NCBI GenBank assembly: GCA_036365455.1
Contig: JAWQUS010000030.1
Location: forward strand, 18,000,001 to 18,064,000
Length of the DNA stretch: 64,000 bases
Direction of reading: 5' to 3'
From: Macrosoma leucophasiata
Taxonomy: Eukaryota > Arthropoda > Insecta > Lepidoptera > Hedylidae
The position numbers and the translations under genes were made by a program. The notes beneath the pieces are model-generated. The model was not told the origin of the DNA. It was given only the letters and a program-made list of their open reading frames with translations, and did not search any database. Each line of letters opens with the position of its first letter. Position 1 is the first letter of the stretch. Positions 21,209 through 30,830 of this stretch are shown in pieces.

Positions 21209-21249
21209 AGCGAAATTGCGCAGTGGAAGCGTGCTGGGCCAATAACCTA
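21209..21249 (+). pseudogene. 5' half of initiator tRNA-Met (fragment)
   Basis: AGCGAAATTGCGCAGTGGAA, then GCGTGCTGGGCCAATAACCT, closely follows the first 41 bases of animal initiator tRNA-Met (AGCAGAGTGGCGCAGTGGAA...). The CAT anticodon position reads AAT, and the T-arm and 3' half are absent. It cannot be a working tRNA. Read on the other strand, the GGTTATTGGCCCAG core resembles a copia-type primer-binding site, but no LTR was seen. Confidence 0.65.
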
Positions 21250-21685
21250 AAACGAAACAACGCGTATACTTGATTGAGCTGAACTGCATTTACAAAGAGA
21301 ATGCATTTATTCAAAGTCAAACTAAGTCTAACTGACATGTATAAACTGATACAAATGGTTGACACTAGATGTCACTACTAGTGGTTTACTTTGATACAAT
21401 CTTAACAATTCACTTACAGATGGTAAATCCTTGTCGCTCTTTTAGCAGCGTAAACATACAAAAAAGTAAAATCTAAATACTGAAATTCGTTTTTAAAAAA
21501 AAACAATCGGCCAAAACTTTCTACTATTGAAAGCTAATTATCTGCGTCAACTTTAACAATGACGATATACATTAAGTACTTATACATATCCGGCACGAAG
21601 GACCAACACTTCGTCTTTTAAAGCAAATTAAAACCTATTATACTATTGGCGTGGACTGTGTGGTGTTGATGTAAAAAAATGGTGT

Positions 21686-21942
21686 TGGTGAAGTACCAGA
21701 GAGAATATTGGAGCTCGGGCGTAGACTTCAGCACATTATCTATCTGCCTCCAAATGGTAGTGTTTAAAACATTGTGTACCGGGTAGATGGTAATTATATA
21801 GCATAGAAATTTCTCTCATGGAGGCAGGCCTCATAGGTTACATCGCATCTACATTTGAACCTTCAATTTTGTGTCAATAAGCTGTATTCCATTATCATTC
21901 ATGTGAGCAAGATACTTCACCATCATCATTACATAAATAAAA
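21686..21942 (+). mobile_element. Old SINE-1 copy ending two bases from the AMD1 exon D splice site
   Basis: Diverged, but in order: CTATCTGCCTCCAAATGGTA, CCGGGTAGATGGTAAT, GCATCTACATTTGAACCT, CATTACATAAATAAAA. The tail ends at 21942, and the complement of the exon D donor GTAAGT occupies 21945-21950. Same orientation and geometry as the copies next to exons E and B. Confidence 0.7.
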
Positions 21943-21950
21943 TTACTTAC

Positions 21951-22043
21951 ATCCTTGGCTACTCCGTTCATAGAGTATCCGCAGGGATCAAAAAGATAGT
22001 CGTCTATCACCATACCCGGTATTATCTTGTCTATCCCAGAATC
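21951..22043 (-). CDS. AMD1: S-adenosylmethionine decarboxylase exon D (catalytic Ser block)
   Basis: 31 codons, phase 0 at both ends, run from TTCTTACAG to GAT|GTAAGT. The frame reads [20 protein letters not shown], then [11 protein letters not shown]. The [10 protein letters not shown] motif holds the serine corresponding to human Ser229, which works with His243 in processing. The SGI--IIPG-VID segment is also conserved. Confidence 0.95.
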
Positions 22044-22369
22044 CTGTAAGAAAGAAACATGTCAAATTTGTACGATTTTCGTTAGGGCTTTAATTAATTG
22101 TTTGCAATGGGGCTATTTAGAACATTATTTTAAATTAAAACTTAAATCGCTCTAAGGCGTCCCTTCTAAAAATAGGGGTTGGTAATCATTTCCAATCCAT
22201 TCCAATGTGACCCTGCACGTGTTCTTGTCTGCTATCACACTGACAAGATAACACATACATGTGTGTGATTCTGAATTGAATGATCGCATGGTAGTAATGA
22301 AACCTTCAAACATTTTCATAAGAGACACTGTTATACAGTATTTTATCTCATTTTCTCCCACGTTATATC

Positions 22370-22660
22370 TTTTTTTTTTTATGTAATAAAAGTGGCAAAC
22401 AAGCATGCAGTTCACATTGATGTTAAGTGATGACTGTAGCCTATAGACACCCACACAATGACCAGAGGTCAAAATGCAGATGCGCTGCCACTCCTGAGGC
22501 ATTAGGTGATATGCCTCTGTGCCTGAAATTACAGGGCCGTACATTACCACCTGACCGGAACACGATAGTGCTGAACACTACCATTTAGCGGCAAGTATAT
22601 TAGGTAATGCGGTGGTGCCTACGCCCGCGAGCTCCGTCACTGGAACTCTACCACCAGTAA
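22370..22660 (-). mobile_element. SINE-1 copy, full length
   Basis: The T-run is followed by ATGTAATAAAAGTGGCAAAC and the whole body to GAGCTCCGTCACTGGAACTC and TACCACCAGTAAA. One of the least diverged copies. It lies mid-intron between AMD1 exons C and D, in the same sense as the gene. Confidence 0.88.
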
Positions 22661-23017
22661 ATCTTATGAATTAATGTGTCTGTCTCCTTTTACTGTCGCT
22701 TTTTCGTTTCATCGGCTTTCAATTTACAATGACGCTAAAGAAGTTTTAATTTTTAAAAAATGCATGACAAGGTTGATTCGGCAGATGAGTAAGATCATAG
22801 TGACCCTTTTTAAGGCCTACCCTTCGGGCGCGGCTCTATATACAAATTTAAGATTTAGTGGAGGTAACCAGCGGGGTGCAAGGTATCTCCCATATTGTAA
22901 TCTGACGCGCTCGAGTACAAAAATAGAGCATTATATTATTCATCCTTTTATAGAGCGTCATTTCATTTCCCAAAACGAGTTGATCAACATTCTAAAGTCA
23001 ATACAATCTCAACGTAC

Positions 23018-23172
23018 CCTGGTAGCCTGTGCAGCGTCGGCGGAGGCGGCGCGCGTGAATATCTCCATGACGGCGGGGTCGAGGTCCGACATGAGGATCT
23101 CGATGGTCTGGTCGGGCTCCGAGCCGTCGCACCCGTCGCTGGCGTCGCGCTGCTCCTTCTCCAGAGCGTCAA
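23018..23172 (-). CDS. AMD1: S-adenosylmethionine decarboxylase exon C
   Basis: The acceptor GGCACAG is followed by two bases that complete a Val codon with the G from exon B, then 51 codons to AGG|GTACGT. The frame reads DALEKEQRDASDGCDGSEPD, then QTIEILMSDLDPAVMEIFTR and AASADAAQATR. PDQT-EILMS-LDPAVM is a near-invariant animal AdoMetDC stretch; its acidic residues correspond to those that bind the activator putrescine in the human enzyme. The DGCDGSE insertion before it is species-specific. Confidence 0.95.
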
Positions 23173-23267
23173 CTGTGCCTGTTGGACGATATATAATTAG
23201 TTTAAACACTTACCCCCTTACTCATAAACGTACATTACATACGTTTTAGCTATAGTTTAGCTTAACT

Positions 23268-23575
23268 GCCTCAGTAGCGTAGTGGTAGCAGGCCACTACT
23301 ATTACGCTGGAGGTCCTGGGTTCGATTTCCGGGTCGGGGAATATCAGAGATAACGGTTTAAAATCCTTTATCTCTGCTTCTATTGGGATTTTTCCATTTT
23401 CTGGAAGTTTCCCAGTACCCCGGAGTTTGGTAATGTGCCCGGAGATGGCAACAGGTTCGCCACCTGTTATATGGGCCAAAACGTAACCGGCGAGTCGTGG
23501 GTGTTTGCATGTATGATTGAATGCATGCATTTACCTCTGCCTACCCCTTCGGGGTTTACAGGCGTGAAGTTACGT
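23268..23575 (+). mobile_element. SINE-2 copy, full length
   Basis: Starts GCCTCAGTAGCGTAGTGGTA, has box B GGTTCGATTTCC and ends GGCGTGAAGTTACGT followed by a T-rich run. It lies in the AMD1 intron between exons B and C, antisense to the gene. Confidence 0.88.
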
Positions 23576-23782
23576 ATTTTTTTTTTCTCTATAGAATGCT
23601 TTGTCTTTGTCAGTTGCATTGTCAAATGTGCAGGTAAGAAAAAGACAAAGGAGAGATTAGCAGCACTTTAGCTAAAATACGTTTATGAATAAGGGGGTAA
23701 ATTTTCCTGTACCTACGTCGTTCAACCACAGTATAAAACTAAATTATCATTTTATTTAAAGAAAAATGGAAAGAAAAATTTG

Positions 23783-23856
23783 ACTTCAGGCGAGACTCGA
23801 ACTCGCGGCCTACTGGGAATCTAATCCAGCCGCTCTTTCAATTGAGCTACTGAAGT
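23783..23856 (-). mobile_element. SINE-3 tRNA-like segment, inverted
   Basis: On the - strand: ACTTCAGTAGCTCAATTGAA, then GAGCGGCTGGATTAGATTCC and GAGTTCGAGTCTCGCCTGAA. Acceptor stem pairing is kept. Flanks to ~24060 repeat the 7480-7650 sequence in inverse order. Confidence 0.6.
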
Positions 23857-24088
23857 CCTGCCCGATTTATCAAATCTTTCCTTCACATCTATTGCATTGC
23901 TTTATGGTAGCAGCAGCGCCATCTATTGCCAACTATGCTAGTTAGGCAACCGATATAATAGACTTTGCAGTTTATTGAATATCGTAAAGAAGTCGCTTTT
24001 ACCCTTAATAATTGTTTTATATTATTTCGCATTAAGTCAAATTTTTCTTTCCATTTTTCTTTAAATAAAATATATTTCACAAGCATGT

Positions 24089-24160
24089 GTTAGTAGCTCA
24101 ATTGGAAGAGCGGCTGGACTAGATTCCCAGTAGGCCACGAGTTCGAGTCTCGCCTGAAGT
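24089..24160 (+). mobile_element. SINE-3 tRNA-like segment
   Basis: TAGTAGCTCAATTGGAAGAG, then CGGCTGGACTAGATTCCCAG, GAGTTCGAGTCTC and CTGAAGT. It lies only ~230 bp from the inverted copy, with TATTTCACAAGCATGTGTTA flanking both. Confidence 0.6.
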
Positions 24161-24382
24161 CAAATTTTTCTTTCCATTTTTCTTTATATAAAATATATTT
24201 CACAAGCATGTGTTAATGCGAAATAATATAAAACAAATAAATAATCATTTATAATAATTATTTGGACTGTGGTTCAACTAATTGAGATAAAGTGTAATAA
24301 AGAAAACCTTCGCCATGCTCCGCTTCGGAAGTGGAGACCATAATTTATGGCATTAAAGTGTTTACTTATAAGGAAGGATTTA

Positions 24383-24453
24383 CTGTTGGTAGAGTTCCAG
24401 TGTAGGACACTAGGGACTCGAGGGCGTAGGCACCGCCGCATTACCTAATCTAT
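24383..24453 (+). mobile_element. SINE-1 copy, head part of a split insertion
   Basis: GGTAGAGTTCCAGTGTAGGA to GCATTACCTAATCTAT is the head of SINE-1. The body resumes at 25661-25882. Everything between is later insertions. Confidence 0.8.
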
Positions 24454-24820
24454 CATCATCATCATCATCATTTCGGCCAAAATACGTCCACTGCTGAACA
24501 AAGACCTCCCCCAAAGAATGCCACAACGAACGGTCCTGGGCCGCCCTCATCCAGCGATTGCCCGCGACCTTCACCAGGTCGTCGGTCCATCTTGTGGGAG
24601 GCCTGCCTACGCTTCGCTTTCCGGTACGCGGTCGCCACTCGAGAACTGCTCTGCCCCAACGGCCGTCAGTTCGTCGAGGTATGTGCCCTGCCCACTGCCA
24701 CTTAAGTCTCGCTATTCGGTGAGCTATGTCGGTAACTTTGGTTCTCATGCGGATCTCCTCATTTGTGATTCGGTCTCGCAGAGAAACTCCAAGCATAGCT
24801 CTCTCCATTGCTCTCTGATG
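24454..24820 (-). mobile_element. RTE-type LINE 3' fragment with (GAT)n tail and 10-bp duplication
   Basis: On the - strand the frame reads MERAMLGVSLRDRITNEEIR, then KWQWAGHIPRRTDGRWGRAV and GKRSVGRPPTRWTDDLVKVA, the C-terminal tail of RTE/BovB-like reverse transcriptase proteins in insects. The (ATC)n run at its left is the 3' tail. The duplication CCTAATCTAT lies at 24444-24453 and 24821-24830, so the ends are exact. Confidence 0.88.
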
Positions 24821-24830
24821 CCTAATCTAT

Positions 24831-25660
24831 TATACATTATTTAAAGGAGATGTTGCAAAAATGTATGGACCTCCGGCCATGTATTGTACACAATATCATT
24901 AATTGGCAAAATCAATATAAAAAAATATGCAGTAAAAACATTTTTTACTGCATATTTTCACTTATTTAGCTTTGTTTGCAGTTACAAAATATTATTTGCA
25001 GTCAGAATTGCAACTCAAACCAACATGGCGAATATGGCGGGCGATGTCATTTTGACATTTTAATTTTTTAAATTGTTTTTTTGTATTTATAGTACTTGGA
25101 GCAAAAAGTAATATGTTGTAAATTCTATCGAAATCGATTTCATGTGATAATACTAAGAACTTAAACTAATCGATTTCCAATTTAAAGAAGCGTCGGCTGT
25201 ATCGCCGCCATGTTGAATATGGTTGAAAATGATAAAATCGTTTGAATTAAATGTGGTAGTAACTCTAAAATATATTCTTGAATAAATTAATTGTATTTTT
25301 TTCGGATTCTTCTTTAATTTACCCATTTTTTGAGGACGTGTACGAACTAGAGCCGAGCTCGCAACATCTCCTTTAGTGTCTTGTTTTAGTTTTTTTTCTT
25401 TTTATCTTTATATTGGCAGCAGTTGGGCATCTGTAGTATGAACCCCCGACATAATACCAGTGCCGGTTTATTAATCCGGCATAATGCTGAGTTGGGGACC
25501 TTTTTGGACAATTTCTTAATTTAGTTTTGTTTTGTATTACTTCTATTTTTTTATATACCTAATAAGTTTTTGCTACTGTTTTTTTTTTTTGTTTTCCATC
25601 TTTTTTTCTGTTTTGTTTTTTTATTAAGTATTGTCCAAATAAATATATTTTTCTTTCTTT
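24831..25660 (+). mobile_element. LINE 3' end with (TTTC)n tail, itself split by a DNA element
   Basis: 24831-24842 plus 25375-25660. The second part contains GGCAGCAGTTGGGCATCTGT and a T-rich 3' region ending in TTTCTTTCTTT. CTAATCTA follows at 25661, repeating the target at 24445 and 24822. This fits a second retrotransposon inserted at the same spot. Confidence 0.6.
24843..25374 (+). mobile_element. Non-autonomous DNA element, third copy
   Basis: 14-bp exact inverted ends AAAGGAGATGTTGC (24843-24856) and GCAACATCTCCTTT (25361-25374). The interior matches the copies at 6094 and 8608. Confidence 0.8.
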
Positions 25661-25882
25661 CTAATCTACCTGCCGCTAAATGGTAGTGTTCAGCACTATC
25701 GTGTTCCGGTTAGATGGTAATGTATAGCCCCGTAATAATTATTACATAGACATAACAACTAAGGTCTCAGGGGTGACAACCCATCATTTGGACCTCTGGA
25801 TTTTGTGGTGTATGTATGTACTGCTATCATCACATAACATCAATGTGAACTGCATGCTTGTTAGACACATTACATAAAAAAA
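25661..25882 (+). mobile_element. SINE-1 copy, body and tail, ending 23 bases from the exon B splice site
   Basis: CTGCCGCTAAATGGTAGTGT to GTGAACTGCATGCTTGTTAG and ACATAAAAAAA. Continuation of the head at 24383. Antisense to AMD1. Confidence 0.82.
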
Positions 25883-25905
25883 GGGGAGACAAAGAAGGGT
25901 TGTAC

Positions 25906-26002
25906 CTTCCAGCGGCAGTAGAGTGTAAAGATACCAGCAATCTTTCTCTGGTCCCATGATGTAAGCACGTCCGTCCCCGAAGAACGAATCCAATAGTTCC
26001 AC
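25906..26002 (-). CDS. AMD1: S-adenosylmethionine decarboxylase exon B
   Basis: The acceptor TTTTTTTCAG is followed by 32 codons plus one base, with donor G|GTACAA. The frame reads VELLDSFFGDGRAYIMGPEK, then DCWYLYTLLPLE. LD--F--G-AY-MG----DCWYLYTL is an AdoMetDC signature; the length matches the single strand pair it encodes. It joins exon C in the middle of a Val codon (G|TT). Confidence 0.96.
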
Positions 26003-26078
26003 CTGAAAAAAAAAACAATTTCTTGTTTAAAACTGATTTACGGGTCACACATAATAGTATAGTATAGTCACAATAAAC

Positions 26079-26373
26079 CATAGAGCATCGCAGCCCACCA
26101 GTCGCGGCGGACCGGAGGGGGGTAGCCATAGCGTGTATTACCGATGCAAAACAGTATGTCATTTTTTGCGGGGGGAAATGCGTGCGACACACACGCACAC
26201 TACAAAAATCGTCTATTACCACGAAACACGACCCCTTGACTTTAACAAAATACAGACACAATTTCACGCACACATTTAAACATCTAGGCGACAGGTATAG
26301 GCCCATTTGGGGCTTGTACTTTGACAGAGGGGAAAGCCTGTATATAGCTACTCCCCTCCGGTGTTGCTCTATG
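26079..26373 (+). mobile_element. hAT-M MITE with exact 8-bp duplication
   Basis: Ends CATAGAGCATCGCAGCCCAC and GGTGTTGCTCTATG, flanked by CAATAAAC at 26071-26078 and 26374-26381. It lies 77 bases before exon B in the AMD1 intron. Confidence 0.93.
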
Positions 26374-26920
26374 CAATAAACTAAGTGGAGCAGGGACAAG
26401 GGGGTAAGTTGTAATACTTTACATTTTTTAATATTTTTTAAGGTAGGACAACCTTATTAGTTAAAGACTTAAGAAATGGTTTTTGTTTCTTTTTGAAATG
26501 AGGAAATGGAACTTGTAAATAATTAATTCTTTCCATATTATAATCCTTCCTTTTTTTAAATATATCATGTGTTTTTGATTATTATTAGTATTTATTCACT
26601 CTAGGTAATTAAAAAAAAAGTGACAATGTAAAAGTGCTCTCCAGTAGCCTAATTATATGAAATAAACTGAATAAACCCTTAAGATCTACGCTTTCTCTTA
26701 TGTTTCTAATGCCAACGACATAATGATAATTGCATCACATTAACAGCAAATAATAATCAGGCAGCAATTGAGCACTGAAAGTAAAACAAAAGGGTAAAAC
26801 AAATGAGCTTTGTCACGTGACGACGACGTGATACGCGGTTTGTCAGTAGGAAGTTGTCCCCGGAATAATAATTTACCTTGTACTTATTTTTTGTAAGTTT
26901 AAAATTGAAGTTTAGTATGG

Positions 26921-27275
26921 AGTGCGAAGCGCGCATGGCCCGGCTGCTGATGTAGATCATAAGCGATCTACTCGGTTCAGCACTACGGGCGCGGTCGGGT
27001 ATTGTGATGGGTGACCGCTAGTGGCAAATTAAAATGCGCGTTTCCGTGCTTCGGATGGCACGTTAAGCCGTCGGTCCCGGTTGCTATCGATAGATAGCAG
27101 TCGCTAATCTTTGTCGGAGGCCTTATGGGCTTGAAAACATCCGACAGCGGGTTGGCCACTAACCTACCCACCTCCACCAATCCGCATTGGAGCAGCGTGG
27201 TGAAGTAAGCTTCAGGCCTCCCCCCAAAAAGGGGAGAGACTCGTGCCCAGCAGTGGGACGTATAATGGGTTGTCA
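26921..27275 (+). mobile_element. Dispersed repeat M, uninterrupted copy
   Basis: Runs from GCGCATGGCCCGGCTGCTGA through GATCATAAGCGATCTACTCG to GTGCCCAGCAGTGGGACGTA. This copy shows the empty-site form of the 19846 copy, confirming the MITE insertion there. Confidence 0.8.
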
Positions 27276-27539
27276 TTATCATTATTTATATATGGAGTGC
27301 TTCTACTTTTGTTAGGAACGACCATTTTATTCCACTAGACACTCGTACTCGTAACGTCCCGCCCGATCTCCCCGGCTCACCCGACCTCCTCCCCTCTTAT
27401 GGGCGACGGTTGGTAGTCTCTACGTGCTACGCACACAGGTGCACGTGTAAATACACGTCACCTTGACCTCATTGATGTCTGTGTAATAGAGACAAATTAA
27501 GCGTTTGTATGGAATTTTGGCGGAGTGTCCGCGGTGTGG

Positions 27540-27872
27540 TATTGGTAAGCATAATGTCCTCTAGACCGAATTTCGGTCACAAAGGCCAACCTCAACGGAG
27601 AATAGGCAACTGCGCGGTAGATATTATAGTGCACAAGTGTATACGCAAACACAGGTGCACTCTCTATTCCCTCACTCTCATAGTCCGATGGGAAGGCAAT
27701 CCGAAACGACCGGAGAGAGATCGGGCGCAGGACCGACGGCTTTACGTGCTCTTCGAGGCACCGGTACCAGACTCCAGAATAAAAAAAACAATAACAGATT
27801 TTCCCGACCTGGGGATCAAACCCGGGACCTCAGGCATCACCATCGCGATTGCGACCACTGAGCCAACGAGGC
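27540..27872 (-). mobile_element. SINE-4 copy with tRNA-like head
   Basis: On the - strand: GCCTCGTTGGCTCAGTGGTC (box A), CCCGGGTTTGATCCCCAGG (box B), then a body including CCGTCGGTCCTGCGCCC and CGGATTGCCTTCCCATCGGA. It belongs to a tRNA-derived SINE type familiar from Lepidoptera. A T-run lies at its right edge. Confidence 0.78.
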
Positions 27873-27899
27873 ATACTAAAGCTTTTTTTTTTTTTTTTT

Positions 27900-28098
27900 T
27901 TCTTTCCATTTTTCTTTAAAAATAAAATATATTTCACAAGCATGTGTTAATGCGAAATAATATAAAACAATTATTAAGGGTAAAAGCGACTTCTTTACGA
28001 TATTCAATAAACTGAAAAGTCTATTATATCGGTTGCCTAACTAGCATAGTTGGTAATAGATGGCGCTGCTGCTACCATAAAGCAATGCAATAGATGTA
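27900..28098 (+). repeat. SINE-3-associated flank without the tRNA-like part
   Basis: TCTTTCCATTTTTCTTTAAA and CATAGTTGGTAATAGATGGC are the same sequences that flank the SINE-3 units at 7480-7650 and 23880-24060, here in direct order and lacking the tRNA-like segment. Confidence 0.55.
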
Positions 28099-28317
28099 TC
28101 GGCTATTCCTATAATCCAAACGTTAAAGAGGCGAGTTCATTGTTTTGAACCAAAGTTTCCACGCGTATCAACAAACAATTCACAATGATAGACAAGTGTA
28201 TGACAATCGGACCGACGCCACTGCGGATATATTATGCAATTGAAACAATGTCTTTCGATGCGTCGATTATCCCATTATACCTGACTGGTTGGGTAACTCT
28301 ATGTCATGGGAAGCTTT

Positions 28318-28556
28318 TCTTATTTTCACACAACACGGGCGTTTATGGGCGAAAAGTGTACTAGGGTCGTGGAAACAGAATTTTCACACAAAACGGGAGT
28401 TAATTGGCGAAAATTGTAGGTACTAGGGACGCATAAACTGAATTTTCACACAAAACGCGAGGTAATTGTTGCAAAGTGTATTAGGGTCGTGGAAACAGAA
28501 TTTTCACACAAAACGGTAGTTAATTGTCGAAAAGTGTACTAGGGATGTGGAAACAG
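28318..28556. repeat. Tandem repeat, four ~60-bp units
   Basis: ATTTTCACACAA starts at about 28321, 28380, 28442 and 28500, each followed by ACGGG-GTTAAT, GCGAAAAGTGTA and TAGGG--GTGGAAACAGA. The units differ at scattered positions. It lies in the AMD1 intron between exons A and B. Confidence 0.82.
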
Positions 28557-28565
28557 ATGAAGGCT

Positions 28566-28690
28566 ATTGGTGGTAGAATATCAGGGTCTAGGACCTTGGC
28601 TCGAGGGCGTAAGCACCGCTGCACCCAATCATATCATATCTGCCACCAAATGGTTGTGTTTAGCTCTATTACGGTCTTATTAGATAGCTC
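28566..28690 (+). mobile_element. SINE-1 5' part
   Basis: GGTGGTAGAATATCAGGGTC through TCTGCCACCAAATGGTTGTG matches the SINE-1 head. It is cut off by the adjoining SINE-2 fragment. Confidence 0.55.
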
Positions 28691-28891
28691 CAATCCTTTA
28701 TCTCTGGTTCAATTGGTATTTTTCCATTTCCTGGAAGTTTCCCAGTACCACGGAGTTTGGCCCATGTAACAGGTGGCGAACCTGTTACGTGGGCCAAAAC
28801 GTAAACGGCGAGTCATGGGTGTACATGTATGCTTGAATGCATGCATTTACCTCTGCCTACCCCTTCGGGGATTTCAGGCGTGAAGTTACGT
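28691..28891 (+). mobile_element. SINE-2 copy, 5' truncated
   Basis: Begins in the CCTTTATCTCTGGTTC block and runs to GGCGTGAAGTTACG. The tRNA-like head is missing. Confidence 0.75.
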
Positions 28892-28924
28892 TTTTGATTC
28901 CATTTACGCGAACAAACTAACTGC

Positions 28925-29110
28925 AATCATAACAAAGTAGCGATTGTAGCTTATAGGTACAACAAATTCAGAGATCAAAATGCAGATGTGTCGTCACCAC
29001 TAAGGCCTCACAATTTTTACCTCTGTGATAGAAGTTACCGAGCCATACATTACCGTAATACGATAGCGCTTAACATTACCGTTAAACAGCAAGAGTAGAT
29101 TAGGTAATAA
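28925..29110 (-). mobile_element. SINE-1 copy, old
   Basis: Diverged: TCAAAATGCAGATGTGTCGT, AGGCCTCACAATTTTTACCT, GCGCTTAACATTACCGTTAA in SINE-1 order on the - strand. Confidence 0.55.
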
Positions 29111-30484
29111 AAGGTGAATTAATGAATGACTTTACCAGTAAATGGCTATTAAAATCCTAAAATCAAGTACAGTTGGAATGGTAATGTTAAATATTAAAAA
29201 CCTACATCATGCATTCAGAATCACGAACAGGGAAAAAGCACATGTTATAAATCTAACAATTACACGACGAAAATAAACATTTTTCCTCAGCAACTATATC
29301 AAAAAGCATCTACTTGTCTGCAGGAAAATCGATAGGCGCCATTTTTATCCACTTGGAAGACGTAACTGTGCAGTAATTGGAGTCTAACCACAATCACGTA
29401 TTGAACGAGTGATAGGGAAACACAGAAAATTAAAGTGTTGTCTTAAGGAAAATATTGGATGAATGATGTATGGGATTTGACAGTTCGAAGCGTACTTTGC
29501 TCCAAAGTAAAGTGGTAGTGCGGTCTGTGAATCTGACCCTAAGCCTGGGTTGCACCACGATATTTACTTCAGGACTTTCAGATCAGTCCAGCCGTTCTCG
29601 AGTATTAGCGAGACTAACGAACAGGAATTGATTTTTATATAATAATTATATAGATTTGTACAAAACATTAATTACGCAAACAATCTAGAACAATCCCAGC
29701 AATGACACATGCTTTATTTTTTTCCTCACTTTAGTATCAATTCTGCGTATTCGCTATTACGAGAGGCTTATGTTCGCGGAACAATTTGAGATAAATAATC
29801 TTTTGTTTATTGTTAATGATAACAGTCAACTCTATTTTAATTAGTAACTTTGAGGACAAAGTTCATTGAGGCTTGGTTCTTTCTTGTTATAGTAGACATG
29901 TTTTCATGTAGACATGTTTTCTTAAGGTTATTGACAAATGCAGTACAAATCGTGGCTGCAAGATCTAGTGGAAATGGCACGTGCCATGTGGTACTACTAC
30001 ACCACTGCGAAATGTGGCGTAAAGGGTTTCCGAAGCGTGTTAGCTTTTCACAAGATACTGTCGTAGATATTGTATGAAGCTATTATGGGGTTGACAGTTA
30101 ATAGCTAACCTATGGTCAAGTTAGAACGAGCAGCAGAATAATTATGATCGTCAAGTTTCTGCCAAACTTCATCATCATCACTTCAGCAGAAAATTGTCCT
30201 CTGTTGGACAAAAACCTACCCTAAATGCCCACAAACAAAATGGTCGAATGGTTGTAGTTGCGGGGCTAGGTGCGCGAATTCCCGGTAGCAGTAGAACACG
30301 TAATATTGTGCAGCACCGCCCGCAAGCACCGCACCGGTATTGTGGTATATACGAGAATACGAGGTATCTAGAAACCTGACATCAATAAGTTCGCACTTAC
30401 TTCAGATTGGAATATCGAAAAAATACAAAAACGTCTGCATGTATGGATCGTACAAATATCTTTGTTTATTTCATATGAAGATAC
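29111..30484. other. AMD1 intron, mostly unassigned
   Basis: Contains a K-family trace (29470-29545), an RTE-like trace near 30172-30230 (TCATCATCACTTCAGCAGAAAA) and a GC-richer patch near 30240-30350. That patch partly echoes exon A (GAATTCCCGGTAGCAGTAGA against GAACTCCCGGCGGGAGTAGA at 30531). It may be a small broken duplication of exon A sequence. Confidence 0.4.
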
Positions 30485-30686
30485 CTCAGAGTCAAAATTG
30501 TCGTGTGGTTGGAGCTGCGCGGCCGGGCGGGCGAACTCCCGGCGGGAGTAGAACACGTTGTGGACGCGCGCGTGTCCGGCAGCCTCGCGCGCCAGCGACA
30601 GCACCGCGCGCACGCACCGCAGCGGTGTGGTCGTGCCGCACGTTTTCAGAATCCAGCGGCGGCGGGACACGAACATGCTGCTCTCA
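30485..30686 (-). CDS. AMD1: S-adenosylmethionine decarboxylase exon A (self-cleavage site)
   Basis: This exon encodes the processing site and the start of the alpha subunit. AMD1 makes decarboxylated S-adenosylmethionine for spermidine and spermine synthesis in the cytosol. After the acceptor TTTCCAG, one base completes a codon, then ESSMFVSRRRWILKTCGTTT and PLRCVRAVLSLAREAAGHAR, VHNVFYSRRE, to QPHDNFDSE|GTATCT. The Glu-Ser at the start is the bond cut to give the beta chain and the pyruvoyl group (human Glu67-Ser68). KTCGTT carries the cysteine equivalent to human Cys82. Drosophila and human proteins read almost identically at SSMFVS-RR-ILKTCGTT. With exons B-F it makes ~280 codons; about 66 N-terminal residues (the FFEG-EKLLE region) were not found. 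Confidence 0.97.
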
Positions 30687-30830
30687 CTGGAAATAACAAG
30701 TTTTAAGAATATAAATAAAATAAAAATAGAAGCTCTATAGTAACAACAACCTTGTTGCTGTGTGATAATTTTCAGTTGATTACAACAGAATTTAAAAAGG
30801 GCATTTTATAACTTGTTGTTAAAGGCTAGC

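Noticed and set aside
21209..21249. copia-type primer-binding site marking an LTR retrotransposon
   Set aside because: No LTR-like direct repeats, integrase or reverse transcriptase were seen nearby, and similarity extends along the tRNA beyond a primer-binding site.
24410..24808. 132-codon frame with GRPPTRW motif as a host gene
   Set aside because: It is an RTE-type LINE tail bounded by a 10-bp duplication.
28318..28556. CRISPR-like repeat array
   Set aside because: Repeat and spacer are not distinct, all parts of the ~60-bp unit are similar, and the context is a eukaryotic intron.
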